This document shows, piece by piece, positions 46,345 through 56,090 of a stretch of DNA of 64,000 nt. The position numbers were made by a program, and so were the translations under genes. The notes below the pieces were generated by a model. That model worked only from the letters and a program-made list of their open reading frames with translations, did not search any database and had not been told where the DNA came from. Position 1 is the first letter of the stretch, and each line of letters begins with the position of its first letter. This stretch comes from Nitrosomonas sp. HPC101 (lineage in GTDB: Bacteria > Pseudomonadota > Gammaproteobacteria > Burkholderiales > Nitrosomonadaceae), in the NCBI RefSeq assembly GCF_009833125.1, contig NZ_QRCC01000001.1, positions 248,001 through 312,000 on the forward strand, in the 5' to 3' direction.

Positions 46345-49086
46345 CTAATGTGCCTGATCCCAGTTTTTTCCAGAACCAATTTCAACTTTCAGCGGCACAT
46401 CCAGCTTAAGGGTGTTCTCCATTAATATCAGTAGATTTTCTTTGACCACGGATAGTTCATTCTCAATCACCTCCAGCACTAATTCATCATGCACCTGCAT
46501 AATCAATTTGCTTTGAAGCCGTGCTTCCATTAGCCACTGGTGTACAGAAATCATAGCCAGTTTAATAATATCAGCTGCCGTACCCTGCATTGGGGCATTG
46601 ATTGCCGCCCGCTCAGCTCCCATCCGACGATTATGCTGGCTGCTGCGAATATCAGATAGTTGCAACCTTCTTCCCAGCACGGTTTCAACATATCCGTTCT
46701 GCTTCGCAAATTCTCTGGTACGCTGCATGTAATCCGCCACACCCGGGTAGCGCGCAAAATAGCGATCGATAAAGGTACGGGCGGCAGCACGCTCTATACC
46801 CAGCTGAGTGGCGAGTCCAAACTCAGACATACCATAAATTAAACCAAAATTAATAACCTTGGCGTAACGACGCTGTTCTGCATTCACCTGATCAACAGAC
46901 GTGCCGAACACCTCGGCCGCTGTCGCACGATGAATATCCTGCCCTTCCAGAAACGCCTGTATCAATCCGGCATCCCGGGAAATATGCGCCATGATACGCA
47001 ACTCGATCTGGGAATAATCGGCCGAAACGATATGCCAGCCATCAGGCGCAACAAATGCCTCACGGATGCGCCTGCCTTCCGGCGTACGCACCGGGATATT
47101 CTGTAAATTGGGATCATTACTCGCCAGGCGGCCGGTAACCGCTACCGCCTGAGCATAATTTGTATGAACACGGCCAGTCTGCCTGTTCACCATCTGGGGC
47201 AGTTTATCGATATAAGTCGACCTGAGCTTGGCAAGACTCCGATAATCCAGCAATACCCTGGGCAGCGGATAATCCAGAGCGAGCTGCTGCAGCACTTCTT
47301 CATCTGTAGATGGAGCACCCTTGGGTGTTTTTTTAATGACTGGCAACTGATGCTGCCCAAACAAAATTTCCTGTATCTGTTTGGTCGAGTTCAAATTAAA
47401 AGTATGGCCTGCCAAGGAATGGGCCTGCTGCTCCAACACTACCAATTGCTGCGCAAGCTCACCACTTTGCACCTGCAAGAGGTCGGTATCGAGCAATACG
47501 CCATTACGTTCGATCCGGAACAGCACTTCCAGCAACGGCATCTCAATCTGCTGGTAAATATATCCAAGGCGAGTGCCATGACCGATGATCGGATATAAAA
47601 AATGATGCAAACGCAACGGAATATCGGCATCTTCGGCTGCATAGATCCCCGCCTGATGAATTTCCACCTGATCAAATCCAATACGTTTCGCGCCCTTTCC
47701 GGTGACATCATCATAGCTGATGGTCTGGATATCCAGGTGTCGACGAGCCAGGCTGTCCAGATCATGTGGCAGATGAGATTCGAGCACATACGATTGCAGC
47801 AGGGTATCGTGCGTGATTCCGTTCAGTGCGATTCCGTGGTTGGCAAATACATGCCGGTCATATTTCAGATTCTGCCCTACCTTGGGCTTATCCCCATTCT
47901 CCAGCCAGGACTTCAACCGTTGCAGTACCCGCTCACGGTTCAGCTGTGAAGCTACACCCGGGTAGTGATGGGCGAGTGGTATATATGCTGCACGTCCTGG
48001 CTCCATGCACAATGAAAGCCCTACCAGTTTCGCCTCCATTGAATTTAGGCTGGTTGTTTCAGTATCGATTGAAACCAGCTCGGCAGATTCACATTGTGTC
48101 AACCACTCTTCCAGTTGCAAATCAGTCAGAATGATCTGGTAGTCACGCTCATTATCATTTTTCCCTTTTGGCAACAGTGGATTGCTTGCCACTGCTGTCG
48201 CAGTACCTGACTCAACCTTTCCATTCTCCTCTATGCTGGGTTGCTTGAGTTCACGCAACCAGCTGCGAAATTCAAGGTGCTCATAAAGTTCCACCAACCT
48301 GGCCGTATCGGGTGGAGCAGCGACCAGATCCTGCCAATCCACTGCAAGCGGAACATCGCATTTGATTGTCAGTAACTCTCGTGAGACCTGCAACCAACTC
48401 AGCGCCTTGCGCAAATTCTCACCCACCACCCCCTTTATCTCATCCGCATGCATAATCAGATCATCCAGCGTGCCGTATCGATCGAGCCATTTCACCGCTG
48501 TTTTGGGGCCAACCTTATCCACTCCGGGAATATTGTCCACGCTATCCCCCACCAGTGCCAGAAAGTCGATAATCTGTGCAGGTGTCACACCAAATTTCTG
48601 CAGAACACCAGATTCATCCAGTGATTCGTTACTCATAGTGTTCACCAGCCGAATACCCGGCCTGACGAGTTGTGCAATATCCTTGTCACCCGTCGAAATT
48701 ACACACTGTATCTGCCTGGCGAGTGCACGCTCCACCAACGTTCCGATAACATCATCAGCCTCGACTCCCTCTTCTATCAGCAGCGGCCAACCCATCGCCC
48801 GGATACAGGCATGCAGGGGATCGATCTGGCTGACCAAATCTTCCGGCATCGGTGGACGGTTTGCCTTATATTGCGGATAGATATCTTCCCGGAATGTTTT
48901 ACCTTTTGCGTCAAACACACACGCGCTATAATCTGGCTGGTATTCTTTATACAGGCGACGCAGCATATTCAGCACGCCATAAATTGCACCAGTAGGTTCA
49001 TTAAGGCGATTACGCAAATCGGGCAGAGCATGGAAAGCACGATACAGGTAGGAAGAGCCGTCGATCAGCACGAGTGTTTTCATCAA
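46345..49086 (-). CDS. polA: DNA polymerase I
   Basis: A 913-residue polymerase for repair and Okazaki fragment processing. Domains: 5'-3' exonuclease (about 1-290, with LIDGSSYLYRAFHALP), 3'-5' proofreading (about 320-500, VSIDTETTS), and polymerase (about 520-913, with VSADYSQIELRIMAHIS, RRYAKVINFGLIYGMS, and VHDELVLEV). Proofreading residues look intact. Its ATG is only 12 bases from the divergent LOG gene. Confidence 0.96.
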   Translation of the reverse strand: MMKTLVLIDGSSYLYRAFHALPDLRNRLNEPTGAIYGVLNMLRRLYKEYQPDYSACVFDAKGKTFREDIYPQYKANRPPMPEDLVSQIDPLHACIRAMGWPLLIEEGVEADDVIGTLVERALARQIQCVISTGDKDIAQLVRPGIRLVNTMSNESLDESGVLQKFGVTPAQIIDFLALVGDSVDNIPGVDKVGPKTAVKWLDRYGTLDDLIMHADEIKGVVGENLRKALSWLQVSRELLTIKCDVPLAVDWQDLVAAPPDTARLVELYEHLEFRSWLRELKQPSIEENGKVESGTATAVASNPLLPKGKNDNERDYQIILTDLQLEEWLTQCESAELVSIDTETTSLNSMEAKLVGLSLCMEPGRAAYIPLAHHYPGVASQLNRERVLQRLKSWLENGDKPKVGQNLKYDRHVFANHGIALNGITHDTLLQSYVLESHLPHDLDSLARRHLDIQTISYDDVTGKGAKRIGFDQVEIHQAGIYAAEDADIPLRLHHFLYPIIGHGTRLGYIYQQIEMPLLEVLFRIERNGVLLDTDLLQVQSGELAQQLVVLEQQAHSLAGHTFNLNSTKQIQEILFGQHQLPVIKKTPKGAPSTDEEVLQQLALDYPLPRVLLDYRSLAKLRSTYIDKLPQMVNRQTGRVHTNYAQAVAVTGRLASNDPNLQNIPVRTPEGRRIREAFVAPDGWHIVSADYSQIELRIMAHISRDAGLIQAFLEGQDIHRATAAEVFGTSVDQVNAEQRRYAKVINFGLIYGMSEFGLATQLGIERAAARTFIDRYFARYPGVADYMQRTREFAKQNGYVETVLGRRLQLSDIRSSQHNRRMGAERAAINAPMQGTAADIIKLAMISVHQWLMEARLQSKLIMQVHDELVLEVIENELSVVKENLLILMENTLKLDVPLKVEIGSGKNWDQAH

Positions 49087-49098
49087 ACAAGGACCTTT

Positions 49099-49818
49099 AT
49101 GAGTTTACAAGCAAAACTGGGGGATGCCCTTACCCTGGAAAAACCCTGGTCAGCCAGGGAATCATGGCGGGTTTTCGGTATCGTGGCAGAATTTGTTGAA
49201 GGTACAGAGAGACTCGAATGTATCCAGCCTGCTATCAGTATTTTCGGCAGTGCCAGAACCCATCCCGATCATCCACATTATCAATTAACCGAAGCAGTCG
49301 CAAGACAATTGTCGGACGCCGGGTTCTCGGTCATATCGGGTGGAGGGCCAGGTATTATGGAAGCCGCCAACAAAGGCGCTTTTTACGGCAAATCCCCCAG
49401 TGTGGGCCTCAACATTCAGCTTCCACACGAACAGCGCCGTAATGTCTATCAAGATATCAGCCAGACTTTCCGCCATTTCTTTGCTCGCAAATATATGTTC
49501 ATCAAGTTTGCGACCGCTTACGTCGTGATGCCAGGCGGATTTGGAACGCTGGACGAGCTGATGGAAGCATTGACTCTCGTCCAGACCGGGAAAACCCGCA
49601 AGATGCCGATTATTCTGGTTTGTTCGGACTTTTGGGCAGGAATAATCGATTGGTTTCACCAGGTACTCATCCGAGATAATTTTATCTCTCCGGAAGACAT
49701 GGATCTCATTCAAATTGTAGATGAACCCGCTCAGGTAGTAGATGCAATCTTTCGCTACTATGAAACATCCGGATTTGAACCCTCAGCCGCCGAACGTAAC
49801 ATACAACTCAATCTTTGA
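49099..49818 (+). CDS. LOG-family nucleotide 5'-monophosphate phosphoribohydrolase-like
   Basis: A 239-residue protein of the LOG (lysine decarboxylase-like, TIGR00730) family. Signature motifs are GGGPGIMEAANKGA near residue 80 and PGGFGTLDELMEALTLVQTG near 149. LOG enzymes cleave AMP-type nucleotides, releasing the base; in plants this activates cytokinins. The start at 49099 is selected because the extended frame overlaps polA in antisense. Only 12 bases separate it from polA. Confidence 0.85.
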   Translation: MSLQAKLGDALTLEKPWSARESWRVFGIVAEFVEGTERLECIQPAISIFGSARTHPDHPHYQLTEAVARQLSDAGFSVISGGGPGIMEAANKGAFYGKSPSVGLNIQLPHEQRRNVYQDISQTFRHFFARKYMFIKFATAYVVMPGGFGTLDELMEALTLVQTGKTRKMPIILVCSDFWAGIIDWFHQVLIRDNFISPEDMDLIQIVDEPAQVVDAIFRYYETSGFEPSAAERNIQLNL

Positions 49819-50158
49819 CACCGGCAAACCCAATCCGCCAGGAAAACACCAGAATGTTACAACTATCCGGATACATAAGGGAATCTCTGATTACGTCCCC
49901 CATAAGCCGCATTGCAGACAAAATGGCGATGATCGCAAGAAGCGCGACGAAGGTCGCAGCTATTCTACGATGCCAAAAAGTACGACATAGCGAGCGCATG
50001 ATTTTTCCGCAACTCTTTGGAACACTGGTTTTACAGACGGACTGCAGCGTTAGGCTCGTTGTGAAGGGAAGTCAACCATTCACCATTTCGCCCGCCTCGC
50101 ATTCCACCCGCAAAACACAGTGTGCGACCACGCAAAACTTGATCAGAGGTTTCCTAGC
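49819..50158. other. Intergenic region between LOG gene and DUF2782 gene
   Basis: About 340 bases. A small hairpin, GCGAC-GAAG-GTCGC, lies near 49940-49955. A 63-residue minus-strand frame (49808-49999) with one hydrophobic segment is present but weakly supported. No promoter pair could be assigned with confidence. Confidence 0.4.
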
Positions 50159-50539
50159 ATGAGGTCGGCAACGCTTTTATTTCTCTGCGGAAACCTGATC
50201 TGGATATCCTCTCTGGTATCAGCGCAAACCCAGTCGCAACCGGATAACCTGATTCCGTTACCGGAAATTCCAGATCCGCCTTCAACCGGGGAAGAACACG
50301 CTCTTCCTCCCGAATTAGAGCTGGATCCATCACTGGAGCCGGAAATCACAATCCATGAAGGAAAAGATGAAACAATTGAGGAATATCGTGTTAATGGCGA
50401 ACTATACATGATCAAGATCACCCCCCGAATCGGAAAACCATATTATCTTCTGAACCGGCGCAGTGCTGCCGGAACAACTCACCGAGGCGACATGGAATCG
50501 GGTGTAAGTGTCCCAATGTGGCAGATCTACCGCTTTTGA
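50159..50539 (+). CDS. DUF2782 family secreted protein
   Basis: A 126-residue protein with an N-terminal signal peptide (about residues 1-21, ending SAQTQSQ), a proline-rich acidic linker, and a C-terminal DUF2782 domain with [20 protein letters not shown]. The family is found in betaproteobacteria between polA and thrB, as here. Function unknown; probably periplasmic. It ends 88 bases before thrB. Confidence 0.78.
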   Translation: MRSATLLFLCGNLIWISSLVSAQTQSQPDNLIPLPEIPDPPSTGEEHALPPELELDPSLEPEITIHEGKDETIEEYRVNGELYMIKITPRIGKPYYLLNRRSAAGTTHRGDMESGVSVPMWQIYRF

Positions 50540-50627
50540 GCAGAATTTGCCGGAATCCAGGCGATCTCCAGCAAATTCACCAATTTGCCCGCCATTCTTT
50601 ACAAACTGCCTTTTTAACGCTTCATTC

Positions 50628-51578
50628 ATGTCTGTTTTTACCCCGGTTACCAAAGAGCAGCTAGCTGTCTGGCTGCAAAACTATTCACTTGGATCGCTGG
50701 TTGATTTGCAGGGCATTTCATCTGGCATTGAAAATACCAATTACTTCGTGACGACGGTACAAGGTCAATTTATTCTCACACTGTTCGAAAAACTGAGCAG
50801 CGTTGAATTGCCCTTTTATCTCAACCTGATGGCGTATCTTTCCAGGCAAGGCATTCCCTGCCCCAAGCCTGTTGAATCACACAATCACAGCCTGCTGGGA
50901 CAGCTGAACGGTAAACCTGCTTCCATCGTAACCTTCCTCCCCGGACGATCCATAGTACAAGTTACAGAAAAACAATGTGCACAGGTCGGAGAAATACTCG
51001 CCAGAATGCATCTGGCAGGGCTGAACTACCGTGGTAAAAATAAAAATCCACGCGGATCGGACTGGTGGCAGGCTACAGCCGGAACAATCATGCCTTTTCT
51101 TTCCCGTTCCAGGCAAAATCTGCTCAATGAGGAATTGCAATTCCAGGCGACACAAATGACTGTCTGTCTCCCGCAAGGAGTCATACATGCCGATCTTTTC
51201 CGGGATAACGTCTTATTCACATCCACCGGCATTGGCGGAATTATCGACTTCTATTTTGCCTGTAACGACGCTTTGCTATACGATCTGGCTATTACTGCAA
51301 ATGACTGGTGTACACTGCCGGACGGCGCGATGGACAAGATACGTATGCACGCTCTTGTCGAGGCCTACCAGGTTATCCGGCCACTCACGACAGAAGAATA
51401 CCCCGCCTGGCCAGCCATGCTGCGAGCAGGAGCGCTGCGTTTCTGGCTATCACGTTTATATGACTATTATTTGCCTCGTCCAGGCGAGCTGACACATAAA
51501 AAGGATCCAGATCACTTCAGGAAGATTCTGGAATGCCATCTGACCAGTCCAAGTGTGCTACGACCTCCTCAGACTTGA
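50628..51578 (+). CDS. thrB: Homoserine kinase ThrB
   Basis: A 316-residue homoserine kinase of the choline-kinase-like (APH fold) type used by beta- and some gammaproteobacteria. It phosphorylates homoserine on the way to threonine. Seen are the [14 protein letters not shown] start, the catalytic [11 protein letters not shown] near residue 186 and [10 protein letters not shown] near 205. The frame extends upstream to 50508 but the family N-terminus MSVFTPVT begins at 50628. Confidence 0.93.
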   Translation: MSVFTPVTKEQLAVWLQNYSLGSLVDLQGISSGIENTNYFVTTVQGQFILTLFEKLSSVELPFYLNLMAYLSRQGIPCPKPVESHNHSLLGQLNGKPASIVTFLPGRSIVQVTEKQCAQVGEILARMHLAGLNYRGKNKNPRGSDWWQATAGTIMPFLSRSRQNLLNEELQFQATQMTVCLPQGVIHADLFRDNVLFTSTGIGGIIDFYFACNDALLYDLAITANDWCTLPDGAMDKIRMHALVEAYQVIRPLTTEEYPAWPAMLRAGALRFWLSRLYDYYLPRPGELTHKKDPDHFRKILECHLTSPSVLRPPQT

Positions 51579-51667
51579 AGCCAGATAAATTATTGTCATC
51601 CTTTTTACATGCGCTCTTCAAACAATTAAAATTCTGGCCGGGCGTACTTTAATTACGGGAGAAAACT

Positions 51668-52459
51668 ATGGAAGCACGATATGTACGCGGCAAGCAGGGA
51701 TTACAGTGGATTTTAAGTGGCTTTTATTTTTTCCGCCAGGCACCCCTTCACTGGATCCTTCTGTGTTTTACTTATTTACTGATTGGAACAACGCTGGGGC
51801 TTATCCCATATCTGGGAAGTCTTGTTGGCATATTGACTGTACCTGTCTTTGTAGCCGGAATTATGGCCGGATGCAGACAGCTGGATTTAACCGGAAAACT
51901 TGAGCTGGAGTACCTGTTTTATGGATTCAAGAAACATACTGTACCCCTTATCACGATCGGCGGAATTTACCTGATCGGTGACGTGCTGATTACTGGTTTT
52001 TTCATGTTACGCGGAGGAGATGCCGCCATTGATATGTGGCTGCATGGCAAACGATTTGATGAAACCGAACTGGCCGGAGTCATGAATAACATCTTATCCG
52101 CCGCCTTATTTTCCCTGCTGCTCAGCATACCACTACTGATGGCAATCTGGTTTGCCCCCATGCTGGTGATCTTTGAGAAGATGCCTCCCCTCATTGCCAT
52201 ACGTAAAAGTTTTTTCGCATGCCTGAAAAATCTTTTTGCCTTTCAGATCTACTTTATTATTCTGTTTATTCTTGCCATGCTCTCAGCTATGCTCTACGGA
52301 CTGGGTTTCATTATATGGTTCCCGATTGCATTCACTTCGGCTTATGTCAGCTACAAAGATATTTTTCACTACGAACAGGACGAAAGTACTGGATCTGATC
52401 AGAACAAGGATGAAAACAAGGAAAAAATCAGCCAGGGCGAGAATGATGAATCCCAATAG
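51668..52459 (+). CDS. BPSS1780-type membrane protein
   Basis: A 263-residue inner membrane protein with about five or six hydrophobic segments, ending in a highly charged tail (about residues 235-263, rich in D, E, K, N). It matches the membrane protein family that commonly follows thrB in betaproteobacteria (BPSS1780 family as recalled). Function unknown. GGGAGAAAAC precedes the ATG. Confidence 0.75.
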   Translation: MEARYVRGKQGLQWILSGFYFFRQAPLHWILLCFTYLLIGTTLGLIPYLGSLVGILTVPVFVAGIMAGCRQLDLTGKLELEYLFYGFKKHTVPLITIGGIYLIGDVLITGFFMLRGGDAAIDMWLHGKRFDETELAGVMNNILSAALFSLLLSIPLLMAIWFAPMLVIFEKMPPLIAIRKSFFACLKNLFAFQIYFIILFILAMLSAMLYGLGFIIWFPIAFTSAYVSYKDIFHYEQDESTGSDQNKDENKEKISQGENDESQ

Positions 52460-52538
52460 CCGAACTCGCGGAATCAATACAGCGTCGTAATATAAACAGC
52501 ATGGTCAGAAACCACAGTTGACGCACACTTTATCATCA

Positions 52539-52682
52539 GGGTTTCCAAAGACTCATATTAGCAGGGTGATCAGTTCAAGGCAGAAGTCGGCAAAAAAATG
52601 GAGTTATACGTAATAAATTGAGTATTTTGAGCCGACTTTTAACGTAAAACAGCAACACAGATCGTTTTGCAAAGACTTCCTA
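52539..52682. mobile_element. MITE-like repeat, copy 2
   Basis: Second copy of the element at 2819-2963. Inner arms are GAAGTCGGC at 52583-52591 and GCCGACTTTT at 52631-52640 around a 39-base loop with TTATACGTAATAA. Outer flanks match copy 1 in reverse orientation (GATCAGTTCAAGGC here equals the reverse complement of 2919-2932 apart from one base). The loop, however, matches in the direct orientation. Its right edge touches the uvrD stop codon. Confidence 0.6.
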
Positions 52683-54920
52683 GGATAGGGGAACCAGTTT
52701 TGCATAGGCAAGTGAAAGCCATTTTGTACCTGCCTGACGGAAATTCACCTGAACCCGCATATCGTGTCCGCTGCCCTCGTAATTTACAATCGTGCCCGTC
52801 CCAAATTTTGTGTGTGATACCTGCTGGCCAATATGGAAGCCTGCCACGTTCAGCCCTTGCACAGCCATTCCGGTTGCAGCGACCGGTGTATTTTTTCCGC
52901 CTTGACGGGAATACGTGGTGCCGACAACATTTTGCCCCGCTCGCGGTGGCCTCTGAGCGTATCCTGATCCGGAAAACCCAGATCGTAACCTTTTCAATAA
53001 ATCATTCGGAATTTCATCCACAAACCGGGAAGGCACATTTACACGCACCTGACCGTGCAGCATGCGGCTCTCCGCATGACTCAGGTACAGTCGCTGCCGT
53101 GCACGTGTCATCGCCACATACATCAAACGCCTTTCTTCTTCCAGGCCATTCGGTTCATTACGGCTGTTTTCGTGAGGGAACAATCCTTCCTCCAGACCGC
53201 TGATGAATACCGAATGAAATTCCAATCCTTTTGCTGCATGCACCGTCATCAATTGAACTGCATCCTGATAGCCTTCTGCCTGATGCTCGCCGCCTTCAAG
53301 TGAAGCATGTGCCAGAAAAGCTGTAAGACTGTCATCTTCGGATTCATGTACAAAACTGATCGCAGCATTAACCAGCTCCTTAAGATTCTCCAGGCGCTCA
53401 TTGTTACCCTCACGCTCAGCCTGGTAATGCGCCACCAATCCACTTTGATCCACTACATACCGGATTATTTCCGGCAATGGCTGCTCTGCACATGCCTGTT
53501 GCATAGATAAAACCAGGCTGACAAAACCCGCTATTCCTCTTCCGGACTGCCCCCCCCTGGCAGCAGCAGCTTTCCCGCTCTCATACACCTGGAGTGCTGC
53601 TTGCCAAAGACCGATTCCAGATGTTCCCGCCTGATCCTGCAACTGCTCCAGCGTACGCGTACCAATTCCTCTGGGAGGAAAATTAATGATCCGCAGCAAG
53701 GCATTGTCATCATTCGGCAAAGCAATCAACCGCAAATAGGCTAGTGCATGCTTGACTTCCTGGCGATCAAAAAAACGCATGCCACCATAAACGCGGTAGG
53801 AAATAGATGCATTGAACAAACCATGCTCCAGTACCCGTGATTGCGCGTTAGAACGATAAAGCAGCGCCATCTCGGAAAGAGACAAGCCTTCAGCGTGCAG
53901 TGCCTTGATCTCATCAATAATAAAACCGGTCTCATCCATATCCGTAGCAGCGTGATAAACCCGCACGGATTCTCCTTTCTCCGCCGCAGTCCACAGATTC
54001 TTGCCCAGGCGCTGCTTGTTGTTCTCAATCAGTGCATTGGCAGCATCCAGAATATTGCCTTGCGAGCGGTAATTTTGTTCCAGCCTGATGATTTTCGGTA
54101 CGCTGAAATCCTTTTCCAGATCACGCATATTTCCAACACGCGCTCCCCGAAATGCATAGATGCTCTGGTCATCATCCCCAACCGCAAAAAGAGCAGCATG
54201 TTGTTGTGAATTCGAACCTGCCAGCAATTTGATCCACTTGTACTGCAACTGATTGGTATCCTGAAATTCATCTACCAATATGTGTTCAAAACGGTTACGG
54301 TAATGATCACGCAGAATCTGATTGCGGCTCAACAGTTCATAGCAACGCAGCAACAGTTCGGCAAAATCAACAGTGCCCTCCCGCATGCTGATGACTTCAT
54401 ATGCCTGATAGCATTCAGCCAGGATCAGATTGAAACTGCCACGCGTATTAACCTGCGATGCCCGTAATCCCTCTTCCTTGGCGTTATTGATAAACCATTG
54501 CAGTTGTCTGGCTGGCAAAGCCTTTTCATCCAGCAAACGCTCTTTCAGTATCCGTTTGATGACAGCCAGCTGATCAGCCATATCCAGTATCTGGAATGCC
54601 TGCGGCAATCCTGCATCTTCATGATGGGCACGCAGCATACGATGACATAAGCCATGAAACGTACCAATCCACATATTATGGATATTGACAGGCAGCATCG
54701 CACTGATACGCGCGCCCATTTCTCGTGCAGCTTTATTCGTAAAAGTAACTGCCAGAATATTTTGCGGTTGAGTAAAACCTGACTGCAGCAAATACGCAAT
54801 CCGTGTAGTCAACACACGGGTCTTGCCACTTCCTGCGCCTGCCAATACCAGAGCGGATCGGTGTGGCCAGGTGACGGCTTCCAGTTGTTCAGGGTTGAGA
54901 TCGGTAAGTAACTCAGTCAT
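52680..54920 (-). CDS. uvrD: UvrD/Rep-family DNA helicase
   Basis: A 746-residue superfamily 1A helicase for nucleotide excision and mismatch repair. Walker A is AGAGSGKT at 27-34, Walker B DEFQDTNQLQ near 222, and motifs III-VI include AVGDDDQSIYAFRGA and VHAAKGLEF. The C-terminal tail (about 660-746) ends in a UvrD-type segment around KWLSLAYAKLVPLS. The ATG at 54920 is preferred over an upstream TTG (54926). It resembles UvrD in size rather than Rep. Confidence 0.93.
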   Translation of the reverse strand: MTELLTDLNPEQLEAVTWPHRSALVLAGAGSGKTRVLTTRIAYLLQSGFTQPQNILAVTFTNKAAREMGARISAMLPVNIHNMWIGTFHGLCHRMLRAHHEDAGLPQAFQILDMADQLAVIKRILKERLLDEKALPARQLQWFINNAKEEGLRASQVNTRGSFNLILAECYQAYEVISMREGTVDFAELLLRCYELLSRNQILRDHYRNRFEHILVDEFQDTNQLQYKWIKLLAGSNSQQHAALFAVGDDDQSIYAFRGARVGNMRDLEKDFSVPKIIRLEQNYRSQGNILDAANALIENNKQRLGKNLWTAAEKGESVRVYHAATDMDETGFIIDEIKALHAEGLSLSEMALLYRSNAQSRVLEHGLFNASISYRVYGGMRFFDRQEVKHALAYLRLIALPNDDNALLRIINFPPRGIGTRTLEQLQDQAGTSGIGLWQAALQVYESGKAAAARGGQSGRGIAGFVSLVLSMQQACAEQPLPEIIRYVVDQSGLVAHYQAEREGNNERLENLKELVNAAISFVHESEDDSLTAFLAHASLEGGEHQAEGYQDAVQLMTVHAAKGLEFHSVFISGLEEGLFPHENSRNEPNGLEEERRLMYVAMTRARQRLYLSHAESRMLHGQVRVNVPSRFVDEIPNDLLKRLRSGFSGSGYAQRPPRAGQNVVGTTYSRQGGKNTPVAATGMAVQGLNVAGFHIGQQVSHTKFGTGTIVNYEGSGHDMRVQVNFRQAGTKWLSLAYAKLVPLS

Positions 54921-55097
54921 ATACAAAGGAACATCCCAGTTGCTGTCAGGGCAGAGGGGAGAAATATCAGAACCTGCTTAATATTCCGCTAAAGGACGCA
55001 CCACAATGTTAAAACCGGACCGGAAGCCCAGCTTTTGTTCAACCTTGAACTTGTACTGCCTTTCTTTGACGAAATTTTAAACAGGCTCCCAGAAAAA

Positions 55098-55970
55098 CTA
55101 CTTCTTACTCTTTGCTACCAAATCCAGAATCAGTGGCGTCAGAATCAATTCAATTGCCATACCCATTTTGCCACCAGGCACAACGATGGTATTGGAGCGG
55201 GACATAAACGATCCACTCAGCATGTTCAGCAGGTAAGGAAAAAAATCAGCACCGTGATAATCGCGAAAGCGGATAACGACCATGCTTTCATCCAGTGTCG
55301 GAATATCCCGGGCAATAAATGGATTGGAGGTATCCACTGTTGGCACGCGCTGAAAATTAACATGCGTACGTGAGAACTGAGGGGTGATGTAATGGACGTA
55401 ATCATGCATACGACGCAGAATAGTATGCGTTACCGCCTCACACGAATATCCTCTGGCAGCAGTGTCACGGTAGATTTTCTGAATCCACTCCAGATTAACA
55501 ATTGGAACCACACCCACCAGCAAATCTACATACTGACTGACATCCGCTGTATCACTCTTCACACCCCCATGCAGACCTTCGTAGAACAATAGATTTGTAC
55601 CGGGCACAATTGTTTTCCACGGCGTAAAGGTACCCGGCTTCTGATTATAGGGTTTGGCTTCCTCTTCATTATGCAGATAAAGGCGCGTTTCTCCGGAACC
55701 GCTTTCTCCATACGTTCGAAATAAAGTTTCCAGTTTTTCAAACTCATTGGCTTCCGGACCAAAATGGCTGATTGGCCGCCCACCGCTCTTTTCCGATTCT
55801 TCAACCGCCTGCTTCATGGATTCACGGTCGTAACGATGGAAGCTATCGCCCTCAACCACAGCGACATTCAGCCGCTCACGCCGAAAAACATGCTCAAAAC
55901 TTGCCTTGACAGTGGATGTTCCGGCTCCGGAAGATCCGGTTACAGCTATAACAGGATGTTTCTGCGACAT
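55098..55970 (-). CDS. prk: Phosphoribulokinase
   Basis: A 290-residue proteobacterial-type phosphoribulokinase, making ribulose-1,5-bisphosphate for RuBisCO in the Calvin cycle. It has a P-loop GSSGAGTST at 11-19, the GDSFHRYDRESM segment near 41, and a RRMHDYV and SGSFMSRSNT region later. The type is the octameric bacterial class. No other Calvin-cycle genes lie in the window, so it is unlinked from RuBisCO here. Supports an autotrophic lifestyle. Confidence 0.95.
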   Translation of the reverse strand: MSQKHPVIAVTGSSGAGTSTVKASFEHVFRRERLNVAVVEGDSFHRYDRESMKQAVEESEKSGGRPISHFGPEANEFEKLETLFRTYGESGSGETRLYLHNEEEAKPYNQKPGTFTPWKTIVPGTNLLFYEGLHGGVKSDTADVSQYVDLLVGVVPIVNLEWIQKIYRDTAARGYSCEAVTHTILRRMHDYVHYITPQFSRTHVNFQRVPTVDTSNPFIARDIPTLDESMVVIRFRDYHGADFFPYLLNMLSGSFMSRSNTIVVPGGKMGMAIELILTPLILDLVAKSKK

Positions 55971-56090
55971 TTGCTTTTATCTCCTAAATACAAAAATAAT
56001 CTCTAAAAATCAACAAACAGCTATTCATATTCAGAACTGCAAGCCAATAATTCTGCATCCGCTTACAGTCGCCAACAAATCCGGTATTCT

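Noticed and set aside
49808..49999. A 63-codon minus-strand frame with one hydrophobic segment
   Set aside because: It has only a weak GGAA-type site and overlaps the LOG gene end; composition alone can yield a hydrophobic stretch.
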